Part shown: in pieces, positions 1-29,427 of the stretch
Position numbering within the stretch: position 1 is the stretch's first letter
Layout: the number at the start of each line of letters is the position of its first letter
Assembly (NCBI RefSeq): GCF_015706575.1
Contig: NW_024037060.1
Span: 2,563,983-2,627,982, forward strand
Reading direction: 5' to 3'
DNA from: Patiria miniata
Lineage: Eukaryota; Echinodermata; Asteroidea; Valvatida; Asterinidae
DNA: 64,000 nt
The notes under the pieces: model-generated
Told to the model about the DNA's origin: nothing
Databases searched by the model: none
What the model saw: the letters and a program-made list of their open reading frames with translations, nothing else
Position numbers and translations under genes: made by a program

Positions 1-1011
1 CCAACCTTCAATACAACAAACATTGTTAGAATCAAAACACTTATTTTCAGCTTAAACTAATGTAGGCAAACAAAAATCGGTTTTAAAAAGTATCAGATTT
101 GTCAACCCTGTTTCTGTTAGGGAACCAACGGATATATCCTTGTAAAAGTTGTATTACTGTAACATGAACAATGGTTTTGTAGTACAAATAAAACACCAAT
201 AGAGGAACATATCGTGTTTGTTTTGATTGATGAGTTAATTTGATGAGTTTGTGTAATTATAAACATAGATATCCCCCTGTGGCCCAAGTGGTGACATTTT
301 TTTGCGTGTGCTGTAAATGCTTGGAAAAATTTGTTCACAAAATTACTGTGAAAGGTGTGGTGTGCTGTGTGCAGTTTGCCATTTTGGGAATGGGAATGTG
401 TGATTCTAAATAGCGCTTCCTTTACTTGAAAAGAAAGCTGGAGTTTGTGTAACCATGGTAACATTTTTGGTTTGGAAGACGTGGCAACAACAGTTTGCAT
501 GTTGAATTCCACGTGTACATGTATAATCACATGATACATGTACATTGCATGTGTTCATGTTATCAGAAATACATGTGCATACCTGTACATGAAGGAATTC
601 AGTGTTGTGCAGTGTTGAAGCTGAAAATGTGCATATAAATTTGTGCATGTGCATGCATTTTGGAGTTAATCATGGGTTTGTTGAATTTGCACCAATATAT
701 CCCATTCCCATGATCATCCAACGTTCTTGCATACATTTTTCATAATTTTCAAAACCTAGATGGCAGGCCCAATGCACATTGTGTGTCATTTGGATCTGCT
801 GTTCATTATACATGTAGGTGTACATACACACGTTTAATGCACTACCGCGTACTCCCATACCCATGAAAAAGAAAGTCTTTCGAGTAAGAAAATTTACCCT
901 TCCCTTATTGCCAAGTATTGCCATTTTCCTGACATCTGTTTGTGATTGTATATGATTGGCTGAGCAGTAACATTAAAGCAACATTATCTGTGAATCATCC
1001 TGATTCACAGA

Positions 1012-1463
1012 TTAACCCCCTACCCCCTAGGTCCTTTTTGCTAGGAACCATACTCAATCCTCCTCAATCCTCCAAAATGTTGCACTTATGTTGAAATGAA
1101 GGATACCCAGTGCCTCAATCCTTCAAAATTGTCGGACAGTCCTGCCTCTCAAAATGCTTTTATCCTCAATCCTCCAAAATCATCCTCTTCAAACATTCAT
1201 CCTCAATCCTCCAAAATCCTCATGTGCTTCAATACCATTCATCCTCAATCCTCCAAAATCCTCATGTGCTTCAATACCAATCATCCTCAATCCTCCAACA
1301 TCCTCATGTGCTTCAACACCATTCATCCTCAATCCTCCAAAATCCTTATGTGCTTCAACACCATTCATCCTCCATTCTCCAACATCCTCATGTTTCTCAA
1401 ATCGTCCTCAATCCTCCTAAACCGCCAGGAGGATTTTGGAGGATTGAGGACGGTTAGGGTTAA
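1012..1463 (+). mobile_element. TTAA-flanked MITE with internal minisatellite, copy 1
   Basis: Flanked by TTAA at 1012-1015 and 1460-1463. The left end is CCCCCTACCCCCTAGG and the right end is GTTAGGG. The core is a tandem array of a roughly 36-bp unit built on CCTCAATCCTCCAAAA, about five copies. TTAA target duplication with C3/G3 ends is the signature of piggyBac-type elements. There is no transposase, so it is non-autonomous. The open frames seen here are repeat translations, not genes. Confidence 0.7.
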
Positions 1464-3289
1464 TTAATATTGCTTTTATACATGTTGGTTACAAATCATG
1501 TGGACAGTTGTTTTGCAAACATTGTTTGTTCATCAACTTGGAATCATTAATTGTCGAGTGACATTTTTTTTTAAGTTGATGATAATTCTTCAGAACATGT
1601 AATGTACGTGTACATGTACAAATGTATACAATGTGGAAATCATAAGGTCAAACACACACATCACTTGGCCGAGTCTATAATTTTACTACTATTAGCTACT
1701 CTTGGATCAGTTTGGATGGGATGTATGTACATGGAAGCAATTTTCTAGAGTTATGTACAGGATCAGAAAAAATAAATTGATATTGATTTCATTACTGTGA
1801 TAAAAACTTGAATGTTCAAAGGATCTGCAGAGTTGTAATACAATGGATTAGGGAATAAAGCAGTAATGAACTATTTCTGGTGTGCTTAATCTGGTTTTAA
1901 AGATTTGGTTGAAAAATTTGTTGCCAGGTTTACTATAAAAAGAATGAGTTGCCCAATTGTAAAAACTCTCATATTTTTAAAGGCCCAATATTGTACTTGA
2001 TGTGGGGCTCTGGTGTTAACACTAATCCACCTTCAAAGGATGCACTGTACATGTACATGGCTGAGCCAAGGTGCATTAAAAATGGATACAAAAGCTTGAT
2101 TGCTGTTTTCCCATGGATTACCAAAACCATGAATGTTTAAAGATGTACTGAATTGAAATCACTCATCAAATGATTGAAGCGTGTGTGTACTGCTTATTTA
2201 ATTATATGGGTTGTCACAGTGAGTATGGTGTGTTTTCTCTTACTGAATCTTTCAATAAGTGTTTTTAGATGATGTTTTTCCTGATAATCTTGTTACTTTA
2301 CTTGTTCCGTTATGACAATATGCAAGTTACACGTTTTTGACTGTTTTTGGTAGAATGGCAATGTTGTACTCATGCAAACTGTCAACAAATTAGGGATCGT
2401 AATATGTGATTTTTCTAAAGAGTACATGTACTTGCAGTGCCAGTCATGTTTTTTCTTAGATCAGACTGGATGGATAAAGAACTAGATAAAGAACTAATTG
2501 AGAGAAGCTTCTGGTACAGGTACTTGCATTTGATAACTTCATATAATATGTCTTTATCTTTAATCACAAAAAATAATGCAGATTTTGCAGATTTTCCCCC
2601 GCTTTAAAAAGCTTTCAGTTGGCCCATCCTTGGTGTAGAAGCATACATGTACTGCATGACATTGGCAAATCTGTCAAATATTTTTGTACCAACACATGAG
2701 AAAATAAACATATTTTAACCAATGTCTGTCTAAACTACCAGGTTTAGAGATGACTGTGTGCTATTCCTTTTTTTTTTTTCAAATTAAAATTGTTTATTTT
2801 TTCTAGCAATTAAAAAGAAATACATCCAATGTACAATTATGCTTTTGGAATAAACACTTCACAATCTTCAAATTACTTGCGGCCCAACACCAATTCAGTT
2901 CTTGAAGGCGAGACTAGTTTCCAGCCTCCCACAGACACATTTGATAATGTAGGCGATGGGAAACAGTCTACATGAAGAGTAGATCAAATTGCGCCCAATA
3001 GTAAGCTAAAATCAAAGCTTTCATGAGGGTAAAAATGGCCCCAAATAAAGAAGATAAACATGCAACTTGAACATTTTCAAGAGGAAAAAAAAATTGAATT
3101 TGTTGAAGAGAATGGACAGTACAATACATCTGTAATTCCTGTCTTGGGCCATAACATTTCTATTCTAACAGAAAAATGATTTTGCAGTTTCTCTAAATAA
3201 TTAACGAACCTGCAGTTCTGTTAATATGTTTGGCAGAAAACAAATCTTTCACCAATTTCAAGTGACATTGATTAGAGGTCACACATAAT

Positions 3290-3455
3290 TGACCTATCGC
3301 CGTTTGGGAGTTAGCCACGCCCCTTAGACAAACCTATGTAATTTTTGTACACTAAGTTTTGTTTGTTTTAGATTTTGCATGTTCCGCATCCACTTGTATA
3401 TCGTTTAATTGGACAATATTTCACAAGCTGCGTTGACGCGATTCTAACGTGATTG
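3290..3455 (+). repeat. Dispersed repeat, copy A
   Basis: Contains GACCTATCG, GTTAGCCACGCCCCTTAGAC, TTTAATTGGACAAT and CAAGCTGCGTTGACGCG. The same series occurs on the minus strand at 60598-60755. Termini are not obvious. Confidence 0.55.
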
Positions 3456-4076
3456 TACCGCGATAAGTCAATTGAGGCGAAAGCTGGGTAATCAATTTTT
3501 CTCTCACTTTTTGTGAAGCATGTAGGGTTTTACACATTTTTGGCTTCAGTCGTCAAACCTTTTCCAGGATAACCAGCATATGTAACAAAATGCGTATTTA
3601 AATTGTGACCGCAGTGAATTTTGCTCAACCCACACTTCTTAATTTTGATGGTACACAGTACATGTACAATTTTTACACCATGTTAATTTATGTAAACCCC
3701 TTTAAGCACGCTGTACTGTATGCGCACACAGGCACATGTACATTTATGTACAACCCCTTTGTGTGTCTGCCTGTATATGCAGCCCTACACAATGTACATC
3801 AAAATAAATTGCACATACCGGTATGGCGGTATGAACTGTGCATAGTTATTACACTTTCGTGCCACGGTAATGTTCTGCAAGCCACATGCTTAGAGTGTAC
3901 ACATGCATGGTGCACATGTAGTCCTGCAGGCTTTTGGAGAAAATAATTTTTGCCTGTACACTAATTAGTATGTTATGAACATGGAGGTCTTATTACATGT
4001 ATTCATGTAGGTTAATGTTGGTTGATCACATTCACTGGAAGTATAACTGAGCTTAATGTTTTCCCGCAAGTGTTGT

Positions 4077-4112
4077 GCGCTATATAAGACTCCGATTTTA
4101 TAATAAATAAAC
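4077..4112 (+). mobile_element. SINE 3'-end fragment
   Basis: GCGCTATATAAGACTCCG followed by an AATAA-rich tail equals the 3' end of the SINE found in full at 58301-58716 on the other strand. Confidence 0.5.
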
Positions 4113-4249
4113 CTAAGTTATTATGCAGTACGTGAAGAACAAATGACATTGTAAATATGTCAGCCCATGGGTTGAGCTGCATTTTCACATCACCTGTATC
4201 ATATTTGCACACCCACAGTTATGGACATTAAATGCTTTTTTTTTTTTTG

Positions 4250-5310
4250 GTTTCACGTCTGTAGCTTTGTACATGTTCATGTTGTAAGGGCAAGGTCAAT
4301 AAATTTCTCCCTAGATGGGAATGCATCACACACCTACATCATTTCACTGTCTGCTGTAGCTATTAAAAGAATCTGAAATTTTTTTTTTAAAGGGGGGGGG
4401 GGGCGAGAAGAGTGGGAAGGGTATCTCTAATTATGCCTGGTTGAGATGCTAGAAGCTTCAAGTTCAAGTGTTACAGCTTCGTATTACCTGTACTTGATGC
4501 ATCTACATGTAGAGAGGGCAAGGTTGGCAACTTTCTAGAGATGTGAACAGATATTAATCTGTCTGGTTCTACATTGTGTAAGAATGGGATTGGTTTTAGC
4601 GTCATTACATGTATACCCCTAGGGCGATGTTAACATTTCATGTGGATAGCTTCATATTAACTGTACATGGTCCCGGTGTTAGGGCAAGGTTGGCAAATGT
4701 CTGTTTGTGTGGGTCTCTGAATGCATAATCCTACAGAAATGAACACATAATGTATGTATTTGTCTGGTTATGAGACTATTGAACGTTTTATCTGCATTAT
4801 CTCTAGGGAGACTAAAGTAGCTTCATGTTAACTGCACCTGATGTTTGGGCATGTTTGCAAAATTGCTTTCTGTGAGGCAATGCATAAAATTACTTCAAAT
4901 ATGAATGTATTTGGCTGATTCTGAAAATTGGACTGGTTTTTTTTTTAGTCATCATTGTGTCGTGGGAGACATTATTATGTACAACAGGGAAGGGCAAGGT
5001 ATGTACATGTAAATTGCAGCCATCAGGAATAACAGTGTACCAAATGAAATTGATATTGAGCTGTTTGCCGTAATGAGGTGACGTATTGATTGGAACCATT
5101 GTTGGAATGCTCTTGCACATCTGCGCAAGGATGGGACTGGTGGTTTTCCTAATTTTGGTTTGTTTTTCTTTTAATTTTGTGAATTAAGCACCGATGCACA
5201 GTGCAATTCCTGCCTGATGCTGAAATTGTCAAGTCCTTGATTGTATTTTAATTTGATGTAGAGGGCGAGGCTGGTGAATTGCATAGAAAGGAATTGCAAA
5301 TATTGAATTG
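4250..5310 (+). repeat. Degenerate tandem repeat, period roughly 140-270 bp
   Basis: The landmark AGGGCAAGGTTGGCAA (or close variants) recurs at about 4288, 4516, 4682, 4847, 4992 and 5263. It is usually preceded by GCTTCATATTAACTGTAC and followed by a conserved stretch of about 40 bases. The copies are old and diverged, and the spacing varies. Confidence 0.5.
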
Positions 5311-7909
5311 AGATGTCATGCTCATTGTTAGGTACTTTATACAGAAATAATATTGAAAATGCTGAACCATTCTGCCATGTTCGTATTTGTTCTGCCATTT
5401 GATTTGTTGAATTACATTTCTAAAACACTGAAGAGCACAGCCTTGAAGTTGACATAGTGTACGCCCTACATGTACATGTAGCTTTCCTATGGAAATGTTG
5501 TTCCTCCAAATGCAGGTTTATGGTTCATGTGATCAACTTTTTGTTGCACGCCTTTGTACCAACAAGCTGGGGGGAAAAAAGCAAAACAAAATACTAAACA
5601 AAACAAAAAATGTTGTGTTTTCTATTGTATTGTAACAGTTAGGAAAAATTGTGGTGATTACCATGATTTGACCCGAGGTTTGCAAGAAAACACCCCCTCT
5701 CCCAAAGGCATGTAAATAGTAAAGGCCAAATTAATATTTACAGGTACAGTCTGCCCTTACAATGTAGATAGCTTCCATGTATAGTGCTTTGCCCTGAATT
5801 GAGTTACACAAAACTATTCGGTGATCGTTCATTATACACACAAACAATATTGACCATACTATTTGCATTTCATAGACGGCCACGCTTCAAAGTCTGTTTG
5901 GTGTAGCGATGCGCTGTTAAAGATTCCTTTGTTTGTCATATTTTTTTTTTAACTGTTAACTTTGACATGAACAAAAGGCTTGTCTGTACGCAGTGGGTGA
6001 GCTGCAGGTGCTACGTTGGGCTTTCGTTTTTGAAAAAAAGAACCGTTGGACTTGCTGCCCAATATCTGTTTGCTTTGTGCGGCTTCAATGCCAATTACAA
6101 AAAAAAATTCATTCAACGTCTGGGCTGTGGTTGCTGAACAGGCACGGTCACCGTGGCTTACAATATTTAAAATTATGTTAACTTTGAAAAAAAATATTGA
6201 AAATTTGGAAAGCCTACATTAGACGAATGACAGTCGTAGGAAGCGTTGTCAACATCGTTGAGTAGCAATGAAGTAGCTGAGCAAAATAATTTCTGTTAGG
6301 CCTATAAGAGCACAGCAGTACCATGTTTGCCCTGGGAATGTTGAAAAATGTTTTTGAAGAATATATCGTAAATACTATCTTGAGAAACACAATTAATTAT
6401 TTGGAAATACATGTAATTCTCCCTTTGAAGCCAGATTCCTGTATTGTGCATCTAAAGAATACAAAAAGGAGAATTACACAAAAGTTTGTAAAATTTAAAA
6501 ATACTTTTCAGCCTCAATGTACAAACAGTTGGCCTACCGGTAAGCAGATGATTTTGTATTTAGATTGTTATGCAAAGTGGTTCATTCAGCTATTTCATTT
6601 GACATCAACTACATGTACGTAATATTCACGTGATAGCCAGAAAATAAAACATTGGCTGAGTCGGGATAAGGACAGGGTTGATGGTTACCACATTGAACAT
6701 TCTCATCAATTGCTGAAATACTGCGAGAGTGCAAAAAGCCATATTGTTAGGGAATTAATTGCAAATGTGCGTGTACAAAATATAAGTAGGTAAACGTGTG
6801 TGTTGATGGGATGTGTTTTAATAAGCTTGATGAACAGCAGATGTTACGTGTACAATGTAGGTGTGCCGGGGGGGGGGGGGGGGATTTTCAGGGAAATTCC
6901 CCAATTGCAGCCAAAAACAAAATCCCCGAAGGATATGGCGCAATCTGTTGAAAGTAGCTGTTTTTTTTCCTAGAATGCATGACCACGCCTTTTATATTTC
7001 CCATGAAAGCGATAAGGCCAACAAAATAACAAAAACCTGTGTTTCCTATCATCCCACTAGACCTACATTGTAGAAAATCATGCAGAACTGCAGTGTATTT
7101 ATCTTTTGATTAAAAAAGAATGGAAACTTAATGGTGCCACATTTCAACAAATTTAAGACCTTTTTTTGGGGGGGGGGGGGGGGGTAATTGGTCCACAGTG
7201 CGGTTTGCCACACCCTGCAGCGAAACCTTCATGTTTAAACAGTGCATCAAGGCAGAATGGAACGGTTGTTTCGAATATTTCCTGTTACACTTGGGGAATG
7301 CAGGCCAAAAAAATTAAAATTAAAATTAAAATTAAAATTAAAAAACAAATATTTGACCATCATCCCACCCTATTTTTCTGGCTAAAAAAAATGAGCATAA
7401 AAAAAATGTTTTCATGAAATAGGGGACACAATTTTTTTCTGCTCTTGGTCTAATGAAAATTTCAAGAACCATGTATCTTTACCTTCCCAGATTTTTTTTG
7501 TCTGGAAAAGAAATGATATGTTTCCGATGTCTTGTGACAATGGTGGAAGCCTATTCACTGCCTGTGTACAGAACCATTGTTCAGCACACAAATCGTTCTC
7601 TCCCATTGACGCCTCAATTCACACTAAATGACAGTGTTGATGTTATACTTACTTACACACATATCTAACATAAGTAACACATTTATACTGTAATTTAGTG
7701 GTGTAGGACATGGTCAAATAACAAGAATTATTGAACAAAATATAGGACATACATGTAGGACATACCATCCCTGTAAATCATTTGTGTCACAACAATACCA
7801 CACCCTGCATGTCATACGGCATGTCATAAAATATTTTATCTTATTGCCGTGGAATATCATACCACCTTTTTATCCTTTTGATTTATTGGTGTACTTTCAC
7901 CCTAACTCC

Positions 7910-7960
7910 CTAGGCTTTTGCTGGGATTGAACCTCAATCCTGCAAAACATTTTTTGCAGC
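7910..7960 (+). mobile_element. Left-end fragment of the TTAA-flanked MITE family
   Basis: CCCTAACTCCCTAGGC followed by CTCAATCCTGCAAAAC repeats the left end and first core unit of the full copies. The right end is not found nearby, so this is a truncated copy. Confidence 0.5.
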
Positions 7961-8032
7961 TTGCGTTTACTCTAATGTGGTGTTCTCTTTCAAAAACTCT
8001 TAACGGTTTATGTGCATTTATTTGAAAACAAG

Positions 8033-9415
8033 CTGATTTACCCGATCATAGATGATTTAGTTGAGAAGACATGTAGCTATAGAAAAGCAATTTACGGTGA
8101 CGCGATCTGAGGCAATTTCTGACCACGTACGATAGTAAAACAAAAGATCATCTTTTAAACATCATTTTCGAGTTTGGAGTCATTGAATCAGCTGTTCTGA
8201 GCAAAAGAATATTATAGTAGGCTACAATTTTTATTCGGGGAAGAAAAAGTGGGGGTAGGGAACCAAACGATATTGCCCGCTTTAAAATGTTGGGGTGGGG
8301 GTCCCCCGTCCCCCACCGATTGACGCCGCGCCCATGATAATTATGTACCATGGCATGTATAACTGTCTGTAAATTTTCCCGTTGGTCTGTTAAATTGCAT
8401 TTTGTGAGGCAGTCGCGTTTGTTAATGTGGGAAAACTGAGTTGAAAGACTTACCGTATAGTACACAGGCGAAGGCTGATTGTACTGTTTTGACAGTAAAT
8501 CATAATGGAATAAATCGTGAAGGTGGCATTTGCAGTAAAAATGTTGAGTGTGTTACCATAAAATTACATAGTCTGAATCATGGAGGAAGGTCATTATGAA
8601 ATTGGACTCTTCAACAAACGTAAACTTGAACTTCTTACAATTTGCGAGACCCGCGAGGAAAAAGTCGATTTAACTATTTTATTCAAGTTGGCATGGTTCA
8701 ACCATAATATAAGCAAGGCCAAACAGCCAACAACCGCCAATATTATTATTTATGCACTCTTCGTTATTCCAACCCAACATAGTTCAAAGATCACAATATT
8801 TGAAGCAATGCATCGATCCCTTGTTGATTTACCCGATCATAGATCGGGTAGGGCGTAGAGTTGGGGATGAAAATGTGGGGAGATGAATGTAACTGGGGGA
8901 TTTAGTTGAGAAGACATGCAGTTATAGAAAAGCAATTTCTGTGGTGCGATCTGAGGCAATTTCTGACCACTAACAATTATGTACCATGGCAACAGTCTGT
9001 AAATGTTCCCGTTCTGTTAAATTGGCATTTTCATTTGTGGGAAAACGTACTTGAAAGGCTTGCCGTAGTACACAGGCGAAGGCTGATTAAGAAGGTCATA
9101 ATTAAGTTTCAGTATATTGGACTCTTCAACAAACGTAAACTTGAACGTCTTACAATTTGCGAGACTGTCTGCGAGGAACTTGTCGAGTCAACTGTTATTC
9201 AACTTGGGGCAACCATCTATATAAGAGCAAATTTACTCGGCCTCCTGAAACGATCTGAGACCGCGGTCTTTCGCCACGCCAAAATCGCTCCACGTCCGTG
9301 GAAAAATGTGGAGGGTGTCTTACGCCGGATCGGACACATTTTCGTTGATTTTTTGTGTGACTGCGTTTAAGATCTCGATGTTTGAAGCAATGCATCGATC
9401 CTTCGTTGATCCCAG
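8033..9415 (+). repeat. Two-copy direct duplication, about 0.6-0.8 kb each
   Basis: Copy 1 (about 8033-8835) and copy 2 (about 8823-9415) share in order: GATTTAGTTGAGAAGACATG, AGGCAATTTCTGACCAC, ACTCTTCAACAAACGTAAAC with TTACAATTTGCGAGAC, and GAAGCAATGCATCGATCC. The open frames in both copies share short peptides (LFNKRKLELLTICET / LFNKRKLERLTICET), but no protein family is recognisable. I treat them as non-coding repeats unless transcripts show otherwise. Confidence 0.6.
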
Positions 9416-10215
9416 ACAGGCCCCCGAAATTATAACGCAACACTGTGGCGGGCAGCGAACTCACAACGCTCAGCCTTGGTGGAAGCATGGAGCTGTATTA
9501 ACACACGATGGAAGCAACAGAGCACTATCACGTCACTCACATGCTTGTGCTTCAAATCATGCAAATAGCGAGAACCGTAGACCCAACCTCGTTTCCAGGG
9601 TGTGGAGCAGGCTGCAGTACGCCTTGCCATTGACAGTTTTGCATAGCCCGGAAATACTACGCAGTGTAGACTACGCAGTGGTCAGACCGTGGTCAGACCG
9701 CGCAAGGCATACTTAATGTGTAGTCCTTCTGAGTATTCGTTGCACACGGCGCAGGGGCGGCAAGCGAAGCATATGAAAGAATAGGGGCACTTGGTGGCCA
9801 CGCACCATGGAGAAAACATATTTTACCAAGGTCACCCCATAACACAATTTGGTGAACGCTTTTGCAGAACGGCTGAGTAGAACACGTAAACGAAACCCCT
9901 ACGTTGACCTCGCTGACCTCGCACAGTCTAGACACGCAGAGAAGCCAGCACAGGGGGCGGCCAGGCAGTCAACGTGAAAGCGCACACGACGGCAAATTCC
10001 TGCGAAAAGGCAGTCACGAAAAATCGACGAAAAGGATCGCCGGTCCGTACGGGAAAATCAGGACGACCCGAAGTGTCCGACCCGGCGGAAGACACCCTCC
10101 GTATTTTTCCACGGACGTGGAGCGATTTTCGCGCAGCGGGAGCCCGTGGTCTCGGATCCTTTCAGGAGCAAACATCGTCTCGGGGGCGAGTAAACTTCTC
10201 TCTTATATATATAGA
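9209..10215. mobile_element. Inverted-repeat element, about 1.0 kb
   Basis: The arms at about 9209-9370 and 10010-10215 are reverse complements over some 130-160 bp, sharing CTCCACGTCCGTGGAAAAAT, GAGGGTGTCTTACGCCGG and CTCGGCCTCCTGAAACG. The outer edges lie at TATATA-like tracts. The arms are GC- and CpG-rich compared with the surroundings. The interior has no recognisable transposase. It overlaps the right copy of the 8-9.4 kb duplication, so one inserted into or was copied with the other. Confidence 0.6.
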
Positions 10216-13001
10216 TTGGACACTTGCATTCCTTGCCATTCGCAAAGTGTCCTCCATTGGCACTGATGAGAATACTACACAGCGCCATCTACCGTTGATG
10301 CGCAGATCATATGATCACATTATTTTCATTTGTAGTAATCTCTGCTGGGTATTAGTAATGTGCGCATGATCTTCCAAAGAAATGTTGAAGATGTTGCAAT
10401 TGAAACCATGTGGCGACGCAAGATATACTGTACATCCGATTACATTGGTACATGTAGGTGCACTACAGTGTATGACGAGAGCTGCCCTGAAAGGTATGCA
10501 TATCTGCAGATTCGGCCTTGACTCGGCTGAACTGCCTGGAATCGAGTCTGTGCATAGTCACTCTGAGGGGCAGAACACCAAGTATGTACGTACTGTAGAT
10601 ACATGATGCTTAACAACAGTCATCCGAACGACGACGACTAGACGAAATTCATGCATTGGATTACCCAGAATTCCTTTGAGATGAGTGGAGGAAATATGTG
10701 AGCTGGGAGGATTTGCCACGATTTCCTTCAATTTTGTATGCAAGCTGAATGTGCAATTTCAGGTTTTTGTTTTCAAATGCTAACTTGCTTTATTTACCTA
10801 CATGATAAATACAAAGATTTTAGTGGCCTTTTTAATATAGCCTGTACTTTGTTAAAGATGTGTAGGTACTGCTACGTACGTTACCCTCATGCATACAGTG
10901 TAGATTTTTCCATGGAGTGTCCAGAGACATTACTGTTGAGTAAACAGTGACAATTTGATCAGAATGCTAAGGTCATCTGATCTGTAACATGTGATCAATA
11001 TGTAACATTGTTGAAGACAAGAAAAAAAAAAGGGGAAGATAGTCAGAGCATACATGTAGTAACCAAAATGTCAAGTGTTTATTCACTTGTTCTTCTCAGA
11101 AGCATCGTCCTCTTAATCAAAACAGGGACAGTTCTACCTAAGGCCAGCGTACATTTAACCAAATGTTTGTTTCACTGACCAGTACCACATGGACCTCATG
11201 TATGGGTATACATGTAAGACCATGGGTTTTTAGCTCTATGGTAAGACAAAAAACAGTATGCGTGCAGGACCATATCTACTGCACGTATGTAATCTGTCGA
11301 TGTCTCTACGAGAATGACACTTTGTGAATGGTACATTACATGTACATGTAGTTAGAAGCAACAATACATACATCACTGTGACCGAACATCAGACTACAAT
11401 TTTAATACACTTTTGGTGATACAAAGTAATAATACATGTAATTGATTGTTTCTTTATGGAATATTTTTACCTACCGGTATGTTCATTTACATGTGAACAA
11501 AAAACACACAAATTAAGCCGATCCAATCCCAGCTAAATAATAGCAATAATCCCAGCTAAACACCACAGGCAAAAATGATGTTTGATTCATTCGCCAGACT
11601 CAAAATGCGCACTATGACTCACAAAAGATATGCAACGTCTTTTGATCATACTGTGCATAAAATGAACATCTGCTAATAGCAAGCCCATAATTAGCATGTC
11701 TGATCATGGAGGAAGGGTCTGACATGTACTGGTACATGTAAATGTTTCTGTTACGTTCATCCATCAAACGTCCGACATAAGTCTCCTTGAGCATGCAGAT
11801 TTCAAGCCTGCATTGTACATGGTACGTGTACCATGCACCTCGCTGTTTCACCTAAACAGCAAGTCATGGTTTTCAAATTTCATTAACCAAGGTAGGGAAG
11901 AAAAAAAAAATCATTAAAATTGGACGCAGCATTGCGGAGCAATTTGACTACAGAAGCCAAAATCTCCTTTGTCGTCTGTCAATTTTGACTTGATGGTCTT
12001 GTGTTGCCTGGGCCCGGCCACAAAGCCCTCAATCCTTCATGCAGGTCAGCGTAAACCATGCGTGTAGTCGGGACAATGGGGATTGGAGTGGGAGGCATAA
12101 TGTTAATTGTAGGCTGGAAATGTTGCCGAAAAGGTTGCCGGGGCAACGGAAACCACATTTAAAGGTGCTCGCTTATTCTTTTTTTTTTTATCCAGCATGG
12201 TGTCATGACATGGCTAATGTACACACGCATGCATATTTGTTCCTTACTGAGTGGTCTCTGTGTGCTTCAGGTGTTGAGTTTTTGTAGTTTTTTTTTTAAA
12301 GGGGGCTGTTAATTTGGTTTCATCAACACATTTTCAGTCACAAAAACTTGTATTATAGCTGGCAGCTCTCATGGGAGTGAATGCAAACGTATGCAGAAAA
12401 TGCAGCTCTGTACAATTTACTATTTACATTTAAGTTTTGCCAAGCAAACCTTTTATTCCCCTTAGTTATGGTGGTAAACCTCACCTCCCTTGGCAATTAC
12501 TACATTCTCCAAAGTCAGCAATCTGCAGGAATTTCTGTGTATTTGTGGTCACTAATGTCAAAAAAATGTGCTTAATTTTGATGTGTCTAGTTCAGACAAG
12601 CCACTCTCGCTTTGAAAGTTCCACAGAGGACCTTGTGCCTCTTCTTCAGTAAAACCACTCCAGCGATTTCTGTGTGATTCTGTGTGTGGTGAGAGTGTGT
12701 ATGTGTGAGAGTGTGGTTTAACTGTACATGACACTAAACATTATTTTTTGAAGAGGACATGTATGTTTAATACAGGCCTCATGCATTGCGGGTGTCTCGG
12801 AGGGTATTCTTTGTTTTAATTTAGTAAAAATGAATTCACAATAGGTTTGCTCACACCTATCCTAGTGATACAAGACCATTTCCCTCTAACTCCGTCCTAA
12901 TGCATACATGTACATGGAAGGTCTGTTGAGATCACCCAAACTACAGGTGCATTGTATTTGTAGTGAAGGTGTTCCGAGAAATTAAAAAAAAGAAGCCATT
13001 A

Positions 13002-13167
13002 TTAACCCTAACTCCCTACTTTATGAAATAGAGGACCAAGACCGTCAAAATCCATCATTGACCACTGTATTGGTGTATTTTGATGGACTTGGTACACATG
13101 GCATATCTGCCAAAATTCCCCAAAATGGGAGGATGGATTTTGATGGAGTTGGGAAGGTTAGGGCTAA
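13002..13167 (+). mobile_element. TTAA-flanked MITE, short diverged copy
   Basis: TTAA at 13002-13005 followed by CCCTAACTCCCTA. The right end, GGTTAGGG, is followed by CTAA instead of TTAA. The 158-bp core differs from the other copies but keeps a repeated CAAAATCC/GGATTTTG inverted theme. It lies about 110 bases upstream of Gq alpha exon 2. Confidence 0.55.
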
Positions 13168-13275
13168 GATGGAAAAGCTGAAATCTAGGCATTGCAGGGT
13201 GTAACTTCAGGAAACCTCTTTTACTAGAAGACAAAAACTTGACTTTTTACACATTTTTCCTTTCCATTTCTGCAG

Positions 13276-29427
<16,152 letters not shown>

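Larger units (their letters stand above)
1..13275 (+). other. Partial intron 1 of the Gq alpha gene (or upstream sequence)
   Basis: No coding exon is recognisable here. I looked for the family's N-terminal exon (CCLSEEAKE ... RRELKLLLLG) on the + strand and did not see it, although a single short exon could be missed by eye. The content is repeats listed separately, poly-G runs near 4393, 6869 and 7169, an AAATTA-type microsatellite at about 7311-7345, many TACATGTA palindromes, and otherwise unremarkable AT-rich DNA (notably 1470-4250, 5400-8030 and 10220-13000). Confidence 0.7.

Noticed and set aside
1012-1465. Interstitial telomere repeat, because of CCCTAA/TTAGGG words
   Set aside because: Only single CCCTAAC and GTTAGGG words occur, each placed exactly at an element end next to TTAA; no tandem TTAGGG array exists.
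1096-1467. Overlapping + strand open frames with repeated NPPKSSC-type peptides
   Set aside because: They are translations of the MITE minisatellite in all three frames, with no start context, domain or conservation.
8906-10369. Several 120-154 residue open frames on both strands
   Set aside because: They lie in the CpG-rich inverted-repeat element and the duplication, overlap one another on opposite strands and show no domain.
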